NCBI GenBank assembly: GCA_030068525.1 | Contig: JASJOS010000001.1 | Location: 186,001 to 250,000, forward strand | Reading direction: 5' to 3' | DNA: 64,000 nucleotides | Source: Xanthocytophaga flava | GTDB taxonomy: Bacteria; Bacteroidota; Bacteroidia; Cytophagales; 172606-1 | In this document: positions 36,073 to 44,838 of the stretch, piece after piece | Layout: every line of letters begins with the position of its first letter | Numbering within the stretch: position 1 is the stretch's first letter | The notes under the pieces: generated by a model | The model's database searches: none | Told to the model about the DNA's origin: nothing | Seen by the model: only the letters and a program-made list of their open reading frames with translations | Program-made: the position numbers and the translations under genes

Positions 36073-36600
36073 TTATTCGTTTCCGTAAGAAACAGAAGGA
36101 ATGGCTTTATCTATTTCCCAACGTCCTGTACCTTCTTCACCAATTACCTCAAACAGTTCGAGACAACGGCGAGCTACATATTCCTCTTCACGCTGCTCCT
36201 TATGGAACCAGTTTAGGAACTCCACAGTCACATGATCTTTCTCTTTATAACATTTATCTGCAATATTATTGATAGCCTGAGTGGTCTTTACTTCCAGTTC
36301 TAATGCAGATTCGAATACTTCTCTGAAAGATTCAAACTCCTGAGGAATACCATCTACACTCGGAGATACGGCTGTTCCTCCCATATCACTTACATATTTG
36401 AAGAAGCGTAACATATGTTCACGCTCATCTTCTGCCTGCTTGTAGAAATGGTCTGCACTGTAGTCAAAACCATTCCGATCACACCAGGAAGCCATCGCTA
36501 AATATACAGAGGAGTTGTAAGCTTCCATTTTGATCTGATTGTTTAGCAACGCTTCTACTTCCGTGCCAAGCAAACTTCTTAAACGCATTAAGTCTTTCAT
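36073..36600 (-). CDS. ftnA: Ferritin (non-haem, FtnA-like)
   Basis: 175 residues, normal for bacterial ferritin. It stores iron by oxidising Fe(II) at a di-iron centre. By alignment with E. coli FtnA the ligands are Glu26 (KMEAYNSS), Glu59 and His62 (EDEREHML), Glu103 (ELEV) and Gln136 (HKEQREEE), all present. It forms a 24-mer cage in the cytoplasm. It is monocistronic with its own terminator. On the minus strand TTTG is followed by TATTTCG 16 nt later, just upstream of the start; I consider this too degenerate to call a promoter. Confidence 0.94.
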   Translation of the reverse strand: MKDLMRLRSLLGTEVEALLNNQIKMEAYNSSVYLAMASWCDRNGFDYSADHFYKQAEDEREHMLRFFKYVSDMGGTAVSPSVDGIPQEFESFREVFESALELEVKTTQAINNIADKCYKEKDHVTVEFLNWFHKEQREEEYVARRCLELFEVIGEEGTGRWEIDKAIPSVSYGNE

Positions 36601-36724
36601 ATATGTCTATTTTTTAGTCGATTCGAAATATTTTTTTTCGATATCCCAAAGTTCCGTCGTTCTATGCGAACCTCCAAATAATGAGGTGCTTTTTTGAGAA
36701 ATTTATAAATAATCTGAATAGAAA

Positions 36725-36760
36725 CAAAAAACGCACCCTGTTACACAGAATGCGTTTTTT
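36725..36760. terminator. Terminator hairpin
   Basis: Stem AAAAAACGCA / TGCGTTTTTT with a 15-nt loop, lying 38 bp after the stop of the minus-strand gene at 36799-37182. Confidence 0.7.
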
Positions 36761-36798
36761 AAGAAAAAGTTTATATAACTACTCAGAAATAGAATGCC

Positions 36799-37182
36799 TT
36801 AAGCATATACAGGAATACTATATATTCTTTCCTGAATGATACTATTCAATTCAAACATAACAAATGCCCCGGCAAGCAACTCACGGAAGTTGATAATTTC
36901 TCTCAACGTCAATACATAACAATGTTCACATGCACATAAGGATATGATTTCTACATCGGTGGTCCGGGAGGTATCTGTAGCCATTTCAGCCAAGTTAATG
37001 CTAAAAACAGCGTTTTTTAACCGTTGCAGACAGCGTATATCAAAACGAGCAATCTTGTTTGCAAACTCAACCAACAAAGACTTTTCAACATCTGACTGAT
37101 AAATACAACCTGACTTTGTACGAAAAACTTCCTGATACGATTCAGTAATGGCGGGGGCAACTTTTTTACACATTCGACTCAT
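36799..37182 (-). CDS. Hypothetical protein with CxCxxC motif, 127 aa
   Basis: Soluble protein without signal peptide. The main motif is SLCACEHCYVLTLREIINFR (around residues 82-101), a CACEHC cluster that could bind a metal, followed by a helix. An N-terminal Cys pair is less regular. Small Bacteroidota proteins with a cysteine cluster followed by a LxLxxxxxxFxxL helix are known as uncharacterised DUFs, but I cannot name the family with certainty. Monocistronic. Confidence 0.6.
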   Translation of the reverse strand: MSRMCKKVAPAITESYQEVFRTKSGCIYQSDVEKSLLVEFANKIARFDIRCLQRLKNAVFSINLAEMATDTSRTTDVEIISLCACEHCYVLTLREIINFRELLAGAFVMFELNSIIQERIYSIPVYA

Positions 37183-37371
37183 TAATGATTAAGTGCTGTA
37201 AAGTTATGTCTTATTTAGACTTAATCCAAACAAAAATCAGTAATAAATTACATGATATAAATCAGTTTTTCTAAAAGGGCGGATTCGGCTAAAAAAACAG
37301 ATATCTGTTGGCTATTATGAGAGAATATGTAATTTTCACCACACAATTAGAATCTCAATCTATTTTCATAT

Positions 37372-37884
37372 ATGTCATTTATTTTACCTGTACGGGGTAT
37401 TATGCCTCAATTTGGACAAGAATGTTTCATAGCGCCCAATGCGACAGTTGTTGGAGAAGTAACTATGGGAGACTATTGCAGCATCTGGTTTAATGCTGTT
37501 GTAAGAGGAGATGTGAACTCTATTACCATTGGACATCATACCAACATTCAGGATGGGGCTGTGATCCATTGTACCTACCAGAAACATAAAACTGTTATTG
37601 GTAACTATGTTTCTATTGCACACAATGCTATTGTTCATGGCTGTACTATTGAAGATGAAGTACTGGTTGGTATGGGAGCCGTTGTGATGGATGGAGCCAT
37701 TGTCAAGAAAAATGCTATTGTAGCTGCAGGAGCTATTGTATTACAAAATACCGTGATTGAAGAAGGTTGTATTTATGGCGGAAATCCAGCGAAGTTTATC
37801 AAAAAAGTAAGTCCGGAACAGGCAGAGGTTTTCCTGCGTACAGCCAATAACTATGTTATGTATAAGGATTGGTTTAAAGAATAA
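37372..37884 (+). CDS. Gamma-class carbonic anhydrase-like protein (hexapeptide repeat)
   Basis: 170 residues of left-handed beta-helix with hexapeptide repeats (ATVVGEVTMGDYCSIWFNAV, then NAIVAAGAIVLQNTVIEEGC). The three metal-ligand histidines of gamma-carbonic anhydrases are in place: His66 (GAVIH), His84 and His89 (SIAHNAIVHG), with the same five-residue spacing as in Cam. The family (YrdA/CaiE/PaaY-like) hydrates CO2 or acts as a thioesterase-linked protein. Whether this one is an active carbonic anhydrase cannot be told. Trimer, cytoplasmic. Confidence 0.88.
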   Translation: MSFILPVRGIMPQFGQECFIAPNATVVGEVTMGDYCSIWFNAVVRGDVNSITIGHHTNIQDGAVIHCTYQKHKTVIGNYVSIAHNAIVHGCTIEDEVLVGMGAVVMDGAIVKKNAIVAAGAIVLQNTVIEEGCIYGGNPAKFIKKVSPEQAEVFLRTANNYVMYKDWFKE

Positions 37885-38414
37885 GAGATTATTTTAAGAG
37901 CAGATATTGATACCTTTAGTTATCCTATCAAATAAAGTATTTCATATAATCATCAGGATTCTTTACTATGAAGTTGTATAGTATGTGATTATTTACTTTA
38001 TATACAGTTCAATTAAAGCCCTTGTGCTAAAATACGAAGAAAGAAAAAGTTGAATGGAATTAAGTTCAAGCCCAAATGGACACATCCTTCAACGTAAAAA
38101 GTTTTCACATAAAAGTCGAAAAAGTTCCTTCTTTTCAACCAACCTGATTTGAACTCAGCACAAAAAAAATTTCTGTGCTGAGTTTATAACTATTTCCAGC
38201 TATTACGCCACAAAACCACACAAAGCATATTCTGCCTTCATTTTTTTCAAAAAAAATATCAAGCTAACTAACTAATAAACAACATCTTAGCTCATCATTA
38301 GCACTTATCTCAAAAAAAAGTCAATTTTTTTTATGGAAAAAGGCTACTGCTTACACCTATAGATCAGCAGCGCGTTGCAATAGTTTGTTCATTCACTTTA
38401 ACCATCCATTGATC
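37885..38414. other. Intergenic region with one hairpin
   Basis: 530 bp without a gene. A hairpin at 38152-38184 (AACTCAGCAC / GTGCTGAGTT, 13-nt A/T-rich loop) is well formed but lacks a following T-tract. It could be a weak terminator of the carbonic anhydrase gene or a leader structure of the TonB-like gene. Confidence 0.45.
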
Positions 38415-39242
38415 ATGGAAAAAGCAAACACTATTGCCCTTTCACTCAATGATATCATATTTGAGAACCGTAACAAAAGTTATGGTGCCTATCAGTTACG
38501 TTCTATTTACGAACGCTATCTGCAACGTGCTACGTTTCTTGGAGTAGTGGCCTTCTCTATTGTACTGGCCATTTTATGGAATATGTTTAAGCAAGTACCT
38601 GAAGATAGTACAACGTCAGAAACAAAGGATGGTCAAATAGAACTAAAAAGGATTGAAGATATTATACTACCTCCTCCTCCAGTAGTACCTCCACCTGTAG
38701 TACAACAGCAACAACAAGTACAAACAATAGATTTTCGTGAAATGCAAGTAGTTCATGAAGAAGATGTACCACCAAAGGCAGAAATTACCCGTAATGAGGA
38801 TATTAAAGATATTGAGATTTCTAATGAAACAAAGGATGGTCCTCCTTCAACTGAAGATCTGATGGTAGATCCTAACACCTCAACCAATAGCATTGTAGGA
38901 GGCTTGGTAGACAATCCTGAGAATACAATCTTTTTAACAGCAGAGCAAATGCCTGAGTTCCCAGGAGGAAAAGAGGCAATGGCAAAATTCCTTTCTAAGA
39001 ACCTTCACTTTCCTCCATCTGCTGAGCAAAAAGGGGTTTCGGGAGTTGTGTATATAAGCTTTGTAGTGAGTAATACGGGAGTTGTGTCAGATATTAAAGT
39101 ATTGAAAGGTATTGATGAAGCGTGTGACAAAGAAGCAGTACGTGTAGTGGAGAAAATGCCTAACTGGAAACCTGGTCGTCAGAATGGACGCAATGTATCA
39201 GTACGGTACTCATTGCCATTACGGTTTTCGATTACTCAATAA
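38415..39242 (+). CDS. TonB-family energy transducer
   Basis: 275 residues from ATG 38415 (MEKANTIALSLNDIIFENRN, then KSYGAYQLRS, the usual Bacteroidota TonB start). One transmembrane helix (about 46-64) is followed by a proline-rich periplasmic spacer (LPPPPVVPPPVV). The C-terminal TonB domain is at about 185-275 (FPGGKEAMAKFLSKNLHFPP, then VSVRYSLPLRFSI). It transmits proton-motive-force energy from ExbB/ExbD to outer membrane receptors such as the TPP-regulated receptor in this window. ExbB and ExbD are not adjacent. Confidence 0.9.
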   Translation: MEKANTIALSLNDIIFENRNKSYGAYQLRSIYERYLQRATFLGVVAFSIVLAILWNMFKQVPEDSTTSETKDGQIELKRIEDIILPPPPVVPPPVVQQQQQVQTIDFREMQVVHEEDVPPKAEITRNEDIKDIEISNETKDGPPSTEDLMVDPNTSTNSIVGGLVDNPENTIFLTAEQMPEFPGGKEAMAKFLSKNLHFPPSAEQKGVSGVVYISFVVSNTGVVSDIKVLKGIDEACDKEAVRVVEKMPNWKPGRQNGRNVSVRYSLPLRFSITQ

Positions 39243-39299
39243 CAGACAACATTTAAGAATCTTCCAATGTAAAGTGAAGAGGAGTTTATTGGTTACGTG

Positions 39300-39332
39300 C
39301 AAAAGCCCGCTGGTTCTACCTACGGGCTTTTG
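39300..39332 (+). terminator. Terminator after the TonB-like gene
   Basis: Stem CAAAAGCCCG / CGGGCTTTTG with a 13-nt loop followed by TTTTG, 58 bp past the stop. Confidence 0.8.
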
Positions 39333-39358
39333 TTTTGATAAGAATAACTCTAGCTTTG
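39329..39358 (+). promoter_or_regulatory. Putative promoter for the cystathionine gamma-synthase gene
   Basis: TTTG (39329-39332), an 18-nt spacer and TAGCTTTG (39351-39358) resemble the Bacteroidota promoter. The TTTG overlaps the end of the preceding terminator stem. The predicted start is about 37 nt upstream of the ATG at 39402. Confidence 0.45.
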
Positions 39359-39401
39359 TCAGTATCAATAACTTTTTTGTACTTCATTTTCTTACCATAT
39401 C

Positions 39402-40529
39402 ATGAAATTCGCAACCAAAGCTATTCACGCTGGGGTGGAACCCGATCCAACCACAGGCGCAATCATGACTCCTATTTATCAGACATCCACCTATGTGCAG
39501 GAAGCACCTGGCAAACACAAAGGATATGAATATGCCCGCACCCAGAACCCAACCCGTAATGCGTTACAGGCAGCACTGGCAGCACTGGAAAATGGCAAAC
39601 ATGGATTATGCTACGCATCTGGCCTAGCGTCCATAGATGCCATCCTAAAGCTTTTTAAGCCAGGTGATGAAATCATTGCCACGAATGACTTGTATGGCGG
39701 TACTTATCGGATCTTTACAAAGATTTACAGCAACTTTGGCCTGAAGTTTCATTTTGTACCTATGCAGGATATGGCTTCTGTTGAAAAATATATCAACGCC
39801 AATACCAAAATGCTCTGGTTGGAAACTCCTACCAATCCGCTCATGCGTCTTATTGACATACAGGCAGCTGGTACCTTGGCAAAGAAACACAATATCCTGT
39901 TAGCTGTTGACAATACTTTTGCCACTCCTTATCTTCAACTGCCATTGGAAATGGGAGCTGATATTGTGATGCACTCAGTAACCAAATACCTGGGGGGTCA
40001 CTCAGATACGGTGATGGGAGCGTTGATTGTCAATGATGATGAACTGGCTCAGCGACTAGCCTTTATCCAGAACGCGAGCGGAGCAGTACCAGGTCCTCAG
40101 GATTGCTTTCTGGTATTACGCGGGTTAAAAACGCTACATGTACGGATGCAACGTCATTGTGAAAACGGACGAGCTATAGCTGAATATCTTGCCAAACATA
40201 CGAAGGTAGATACAGTTAACTATCCTGGATTTTCTACCCATCCTGCCAAGAGTCAGATGCGTGATTTTGGGGGAATGGTTTCTTTTACATTAAAAGGAGA
40301 TGATTGGGATGAAGCTTTACGGGTTATGTCCAGCTTCCATGTGTTCTCATTAGGCGAGTCATTAGGAGGTGTAGAAAGCCTTGTTACCCATCCTGCTTCT
40401 ATGACACATGCCAGCATTCCCAAAGAAGAACGCCTGCAATCCGGATTAAAAGATACGCTTATCCGGTTAAGTGTTGGAATTGAAGATATAGAGGACCTTA
40501 TGGCTGATTTACAACAGGCAATTGGGTGA
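39402..40529 (+). CDS. metB: Cystathionine gamma-synthase / gamma-lyase family PLP enzyme
   Basis: 375 residues. It opens with the family signature KAIHAGVEPDPTTGAIMTPI. PLP-binding Lys195 lies in MHSVTKYLGGHSDTVMG. Other family marks are EYARTQNPTRNALQ and SLGGVESLVTHPASMTHASI. It joins O-acylated homoserine with cysteine to give cystathionine, or in the gamma-lyase direction cleaves it. The two activities are hard to separate by sequence, so metB is the best guess. It is monocistronic with a strong terminator. Confidence 0.9.
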   Translation: MKFATKAIHAGVEPDPTTGAIMTPIYQTSTYVQEAPGKHKGYEYARTQNPTRNALQAALAALENGKHGLCYASGLASIDAILKLFKPGDEIIATNDLYGGTYRIFTKIYSNFGLKFHFVPMQDMASVEKYINANTKMLWLETPTNPLMRLIDIQAAGTLAKKHNILLAVDNTFATPYLQLPLEMGADIVMHSVTKYLGGHSDTVMGALIVNDDELAQRLAFIQNASGAVPGPQDCFLVLRGLKTLHVRMQRHCENGRAIAEYLAKHTKVDTVNYPGFSTHPAKSQMRDFGGMVSFTLKGDDWDEALRVMSSFHVFSLGESLGGVESLVTHPASMTHASIPKEERLQSGLKDTLIRLSVGIEDIEDLMADLQQAIG

Positions 40530-40536
40530 CGTGGTC

Positions 40537-40573
40537 AGATCCTTTCTGTAGCTTCTTACTACAGAAAGGATCT
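40537..40573. terminator. Bidirectional terminator
   Basis: Perfect 15-bp stem AGATCCTTTCTGTAG / CTACAGAAAGGATCT with a 7-nt loop between convergent genes. Confidence 0.8.
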
Positions 40574-40596
40574 CCCTTTATATAGAACCAGTAAAT

Positions 40597-40980
40597 CTAA
40601 GCTGATTTGATAGAATACATAGTTCTGCCTGTACGCATATGCATATAAAAATATGTCTGCATCAGGGTCTGAAAGTCTTCCAGACAACGAATTATTAATA
40701 CAAGATTATTTCTCTCCCGCAGGTAGGTTAACTTACATTTCTCTAATGGAAATATAATCTCTCCAGGTTCTTTAAAATGGAAGATAACACTCTTCCAGGG
40801 TCCGACAGACATATCGATCTGTGATATCAAAAATTCATCCTGCGCAACGGGTGCTTCCTCTACTACCTCTTCAAACATCTTTTTGACACGTTCGTAAGAT
40901 ACCTGAAATAAATCAGGAAGATTTTCTTTCATCCATGCTTCACATTGAATACGAAGCCAGTGAGAATATAACTCTTTCAT
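40597..40980 (-). CDS. Hypothetical protein, 127 aa
   Basis: Soluble protein without signal peptide; it starts MKELYSHWLRIQCEAWMKEN and has a central beta-like segment (SVIFHFKEPGEIIFPLEKCK) and a C-terminal helix (LEDFQTLMQTYFYMHMRTGR). I do not recognise the family. It is monocistronic, with a shared terminator at its 3' end and a 215-bp gap upstream. Confidence 0.6.
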   Translation of the reverse strand: MKELYSHWLRIQCEAWMKENLPDLFQVSYERVKKMFEEVVEEAPVAQDEFLISQIDMSVGPWKSVIFHFKEPGEIIFPLEKCKLTYLRERNNLVLIIRCLEDFQTLMQTYFYMHMRTGRTMYSIKSA

Positions 40981-41195
40981 AGGGAGTTATGTTAAAGTTT
41001 AGAGAATGTATAGACTTTCAAAACAGTGGTTACGAAAGATAGCAACTTGATATATCAAATTTAGTATTTTTTCGACAAAAAATATAAATTCTTCGACTAA
41101 AAAATTACGCGTGTAACAAGCCCCTTTCGTCAGAATGAAAAATTATAATTTTCAGTAAACCACACATCTTTCCTAAGAAATCTTAACTTGCCAGC

Positions 41196-42647
41196 ATGAT
41201 TGCCAAAAAGCCTTATCTAATGTTCTCAGTGGCATTTTTACTATGGATTGGTAAGGATGAATCTATTTACAGTCTACAAAAAAGCATGCAATTATCAAAT
41301 TTTCATCAGCAATTATTTGACAATTATTCCAGGTATTATGAATCAAGGGTCAAATATCGACGCTTCAAACATCAGGATCTGGTTGTATTACTTGACAAGT
41401 TTAAAAAAAATAACATCTTAAGTAATAGTATTACAGGAAAATCCTATCAAAAACGGGATATTTACCTTCTTAAAGCTGGTACTGGAAAGACCAAGATACT
41501 GCTCTGGTCGCAGATGCATGGCGATGAAGCAACAGCCACTATGGCCTTGCTGGACATATTTAATTTCCTGACAGCCAATGACGAATTGAATACCTTCCGG
41601 GAAAAAATTTTGTCAGAAACTACAGTATACTTTGTTCCTATGTTAAATCCCGATGGGGCTGAACCATTTGAACGTCGTACAGCGCAATGCATTGATATGA
41701 ACAGAGATGCTTTGCAATTGCAAACTCCCGAAGCCAAACTACTGAAGCAACTCCAACACGATCTCAAACCGGATTTTGGTTTCAATCTGCATGATCAGAA
41801 TACGCATTATACAGCAGGTGCCACCCGTAATCCAGCAACCATTACATTCTTAGCACCGCCTATAGATGCTCAAAATACAATAAATGATGTTCGTAAAAGA
41901 GCCATTCAATTAATTGTTCAGCTGAATCAGCATATACAAACCTTTATTCCTAATCAGGTAGGGCGCTGGTCAGATGAATATGAGCCTCGTGCATTTGGTG
42001 AGAATATGCAAAAATGGGGAACCAGCACTATTTTAGTAGAATCAGGAGGCTACCCGAATGATCCTGAAAAACAGTTTATTCGTAAACTAAACTTTATAGT
42101 ATTACTGGATGCATTTTATCAGATAGCCACTCAAAGCTATCAGAATGAGAAACTGGAGCCATATACAAGTATTCCTCCCAATGAAAAAAGGCTATTCGAC
42201 CTATTAATCAAGAATGTGAAGGTAAAGGATAGTGTAGTAGACATTGGTATTATTCATAATGAAACTACAGTAGGTTCTTCATTTTATTATAGCGGTCAAA
42301 TTTATGATTGGGGAGATCTGTCCGTATTTTATGGGTATGAAGAGTTAGATGGGCAAAAGCTTCAGGTAAAGGAAGGAAAACTGTATCCTCAAAAACTATC
42401 AGTAATAGATGATGTAGCCAGATTACCTATAGCTGAATTATTACAGCAAGGATATCTGGCAGTGCAAATTGATCAGATTACACCTGAACAACGAACTACA
42501 CATACATTGCCTATACATATTATTTCTGCTAAAGAGGATTTTAACTCCAAAATAGGAGAAGGCAAAGAAGCAAACTTTTTCCTGACAGAAAATGGAAAGA
42601 TTCGTTATGCAGTTGTTAATGGCTTTTTACATAAAGTTGAGCCCTGA
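41196..42647 (+). CDS. M14-family zinc carboxypeptidase
   Basis: 483 residues. The zinc site of M14 peptidases is visible: His108 and Glu111 in SQMHGDEATATMAL, and His199 in FGFNLHDQNTH. The catalytic Glu282 sits in TILVESGGYPND, and NPDGAEPFERR is the family's substrate-binding loop. It would remove C-terminal residues or cut cell-wall peptides. The N-terminus has a weak hydrophobic stretch (residues 8-18), so export is uncertain and Met31 is an alternative start. The C-terminal 150 residues form an extra domain of unknown role. It lies 61 bp upstream of the SpmA-SpmB gene. Confidence 0.85.
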   Translation: MIAKKPYLMFSVAFLLWIGKDESIYSLQKSMQLSNFHQQLFDNYSRYYESRVKYRRFKHQDLVVLLDKFKKNNILSNSITGKSYQKRDIYLLKAGTGKTKILLWSQMHGDEATATMALLDIFNFLTANDELNTFREKILSETTVYFVPMLNPDGAEPFERRTAQCIDMNRDALQLQTPEAKLLKQLQHDLKPDFGFNLHDQNTHYTAGATRNPATITFLAPPIDAQNTINDVRKRAIQLIVQLNQHIQTFIPNQVGRWSDEYEPRAFGENMQKWGTSTILVESGGYPNDPEKQFIRKLNFIVLLDAFYQIATQSYQNEKLEPYTSIPPNEKRLFDLLIKNVKVKDSVVDIGIIHNETTVGSSFYYSGQIYDWGDLSVFYGYEELDGQKLQVKEGKLYPQKLSVIDDVARLPIAELLQQGYLAVQIDQITPEQRTTHTLPIHIISAKEDFNSKIGEGKEANFFLTENGKIRYAVVNGFLHKVEP

Positions 42648-42708
42648 CTTCCAGTATTGAAGCTACACTCAGGATTATTATTCATTCTTTTATTCAATAG
42701 TTTAGAAA

Positions 42709-43944
42709 ATGGCATTAAATTACGTCTGGATCGCCTTTTTTCTTATTGCATTTCTTGTTGCACTCTTTAAGCTTATTTTTCTGGGCGATACCCAGATCTT
42801 TAAGCTCATCATTGATGGCACATTTGATACAGCCAAAATTGCCATCATGGATATTGCACTCCCTTTGGCTGGCATTATGACGTTTTTTTTGGGAATTCTG
42901 AATATAGGTGAGAAAGCGGGAGCTATCCAGTTTCTATCACGTATTATTGGTCCTTTCTTTAATCGTCTTTTTCCGGAAGTCCCAAAAGATCATCCGGCTA
43001 GCGGACACATGATGATCAATTTCTCAGCTAATATGCTGGGACTGGATAACGCTGCGACTCCCTTTGGACTACGCTCGATGAAAAGTCTTCAGGAACTGAA
43101 TCCAGAAAAAGAAGTAGCCTCCAATGCCCAGATTATGTTTCTGGTATTACATACGGCAGGTCCGGTACTGATTCCACTCAGTATTATGGCTCAACGTACA
43201 TTATTAGGTGCGGCCAACCCTTCCGATGTTTTTATTCCATGTCTGATTGGTACCTATATCACCACACTTATAGGTATGATTGTAGTTGCTCTCTGGCAAA
43301 AGATCAATCTGTTACATCCTGTGATGCTGGCATGGATAGTTGGATTTACAGGAATTATAGCACTATTACTCTGGTATCTGTCAGGTTTGGATAAAACCCA
43401 ACTGGAGGTATTTTCACAGGTAGCAGGTCCGTTACTCCTGTTTGTGATTATGGTGGCCTTTATTCTGGGTGGCATACGCAAAAAGATAAATGTATTCGAT
43501 GCCTTTATCGAAGGAGCCAAAAACGGATTTGAAGATTCCTTAAAGATCCTACCTTATCTTATAGGTATGTTGGTAGCAATCAGCATATTCCGCAATTCCG
43601 GCTCTCTGGCATACGTTGTTGATGGTATAGGCCATTTGCTTGCGATGACGGGTGTCAATACAGACTTTGTACCCGCCTTACCTGTTGCTATTATGAAACC
43701 CTTTAGTGGCAGTGGCGCACGCGGCCTGATGATAGATGTGATGAAAACCTACGGAGCAGACTCTTTTCCTGGACGGGTAGCCTGTATCTTCAACGGCTCA
43801 GCAGATACCACGTTTTATATTATTGCCTTGTATTTTGGGTCTGTAGGGATCAAAAAAGTACGCTATGCAATTGTAGCTGGTATTATCGCAGATATTGTGG
43901 GTGTCATTGCCGGTATATTTCTGGGGTATCTGTTCTTTCACTAA
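42709..43944 (+). CDS. Fused spore-maturation-type membrane protein (SpmA-SpmB, nucleoside-recognition domains)
   Basis: 411 residues with about ten transmembrane helices. The N-terminal half matches SpmA (MINFSANMLGLDNAATPFGL) and the C-terminal half SpmB (GSGARGLMIDVMKTYGADSF, then FNGSADTTFYIIALYFGSVG). Both halves carry the Gate/nucleoside-recognition domain. In Bacillus the separate proteins act in spore core dehydration; the fused form is common in non-sporulating Bacteroidota, where the transported compound is unknown. It probably shares a transcript with the carboxypeptidase gene 61 bp upstream. Confidence 0.9.
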   Translation: MALNYVWIAFFLIAFLVALFKLIFLGDTQIFKLIIDGTFDTAKIAIMDIALPLAGIMTFFLGILNIGEKAGAIQFLSRIIGPFFNRLFPEVPKDHPASGHMMINFSANMLGLDNAATPFGLRSMKSLQELNPEKEVASNAQIMFLVLHTAGPVLIPLSIMAQRTLLGAANPSDVFIPCLIGTYITTLIGMIVVALWQKINLLHPVMLAWIVGFTGIIALLLWYLSGLDKTQLEVFSQVAGPLLLFVIMVAFILGGIRKKINVFDAFIEGAKNGFEDSLKILPYLIGMLVAISIFRNSGSLAYVVDGIGHLLAMTGVNTDFVPALPVAIMKPFSGSGARGLMIDVMKTYGADSFPGRVACIFNGSADTTFYIIALYFGSVGIKKVRYAIVAGIIADIVGVIAGIFLGYLFFH

Positions 43945-44344
43945 CAATCAGCATGAATCAACCCGAATATAAGGCAATTATTTTCTTTGGAGAAGTCGTA
44001 TTGCATGTGCATAGTTTGTTGCATACTATTTTTTGTAAAGTCAAAACAAATTCACTGATCCGTGGACAGATTGCCTGTTGAAAATAGCAGTTTTGCGCGT
44101 CAGAATAACTCCAATCATTTTTTAATTTACGCATAACTCACAGCAGATTTTATTTTTGACCAGAACTTTGATCATGTTGACTATTGCGTATAGTTCACCG
44201 CACTATCATTAGGCTGCAGTAGATAATGCACAGGTCAATAATATTGAACAAGGGAAATCAGAATAGATAATACCAGTGCCTAAGACATATTCTGAGGCAA
44301 AAATTGTATTTTCTTTATATTATGCGATTTAGTTTTTAGCTTTT

Positions 44345-44379
44345 TCTGGTTCATCTACTGAACTAAAAGCTGAACCAGA
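44345..44379. repeat. Inverted repeat with TCTGGTTCA arms
   Basis: TCTGGTTCA and TGAACCAGA are separated by 17 nt. The arms share the GGTTCA word with the long palindrome 130 bp downstream, and another CTCTGGTTCAT follows near 44403-44413. Confidence 0.5.
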
Positions 44380-44512
44380 GAAACACTACTTTTTTAGCTC
44401 ATCTCTGGTTCATCACCCTTACAACAAAATCAATATAACAAACTAAAATACAACGGCTTACTTCAAATTTCCCAGTTCAACCTTTGGCTTGTTTTGGTTG
44501 ACGTACTATTTT

Positions 44513-44576
44513 TCTATTCATTGGTTCACTGGTTCACTCTCCTATAGGAGAGTGAACCAGTGAACCAATGAATAGA
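44513..44576. repeat. 64-bp perfect palindrome
   Basis: Two 32-nt arms meet without a spacer at CCTA|TAGG (44541-44548). Each arm contains a tandem GGTTCACT GGTTCACT (left) or AGTGAACC AGTGAACC (right). As RNA it would form a very stable 30-bp hairpin; as DNA it could extrude a cruciform or bind a dimeric protein at two sites per arm. No T-tract follows, which argues against a simple terminator. Confidence 0.85.
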
Positions 44577-44739
44577 GTAGAGTAAATTAACAAGATAACA
44601 AGTAGCTGTTTTCCATTGATACAAGTATATCTTATTTCAGTTATCAGTTGCTGTATCTTGCTTTTATCTAAGCTGTTTTATTCTATACCATAAACTGGGT
44701 TACTAAATACTATAGAAGAGAGTAAGAGGTTCTCTAAAA

Positions 44740-44775
44740 ACAAAGCCTACACTCTTTAGGAAGTGCAGGCTTTGT
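44740..44775 (-). terminator. Terminator after the GH5-like gene
   Basis: Stem ACAAAGCCTACACT / AAGTGCAGGCTTTGT with one mismatch and a 7-nt loop; on the minus strand it is followed by TTTTTAG. It lies about 64 bp past the stop codon. Confidence 0.7.
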
Positions 44776-44838
44776 TACTTCTCTGATAACAAGATAAATT
44801 TACCTCTTTGAAGATATGACAAATCTATAATCTGTAAA

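Larger units (their letters stand above)
43945..44739. other. Gene-free region rich in TGGTTCA/TGAACCA motifs
   Basis: About 800 bp without a coding frame. The sequence TGGTTCA or its complement occurs repeatedly: 44346-44379 as an inverted pair, near 44405, and four times within the palindrome 44513-44576. No RNA gene could be assigned. Confidence 0.45.
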
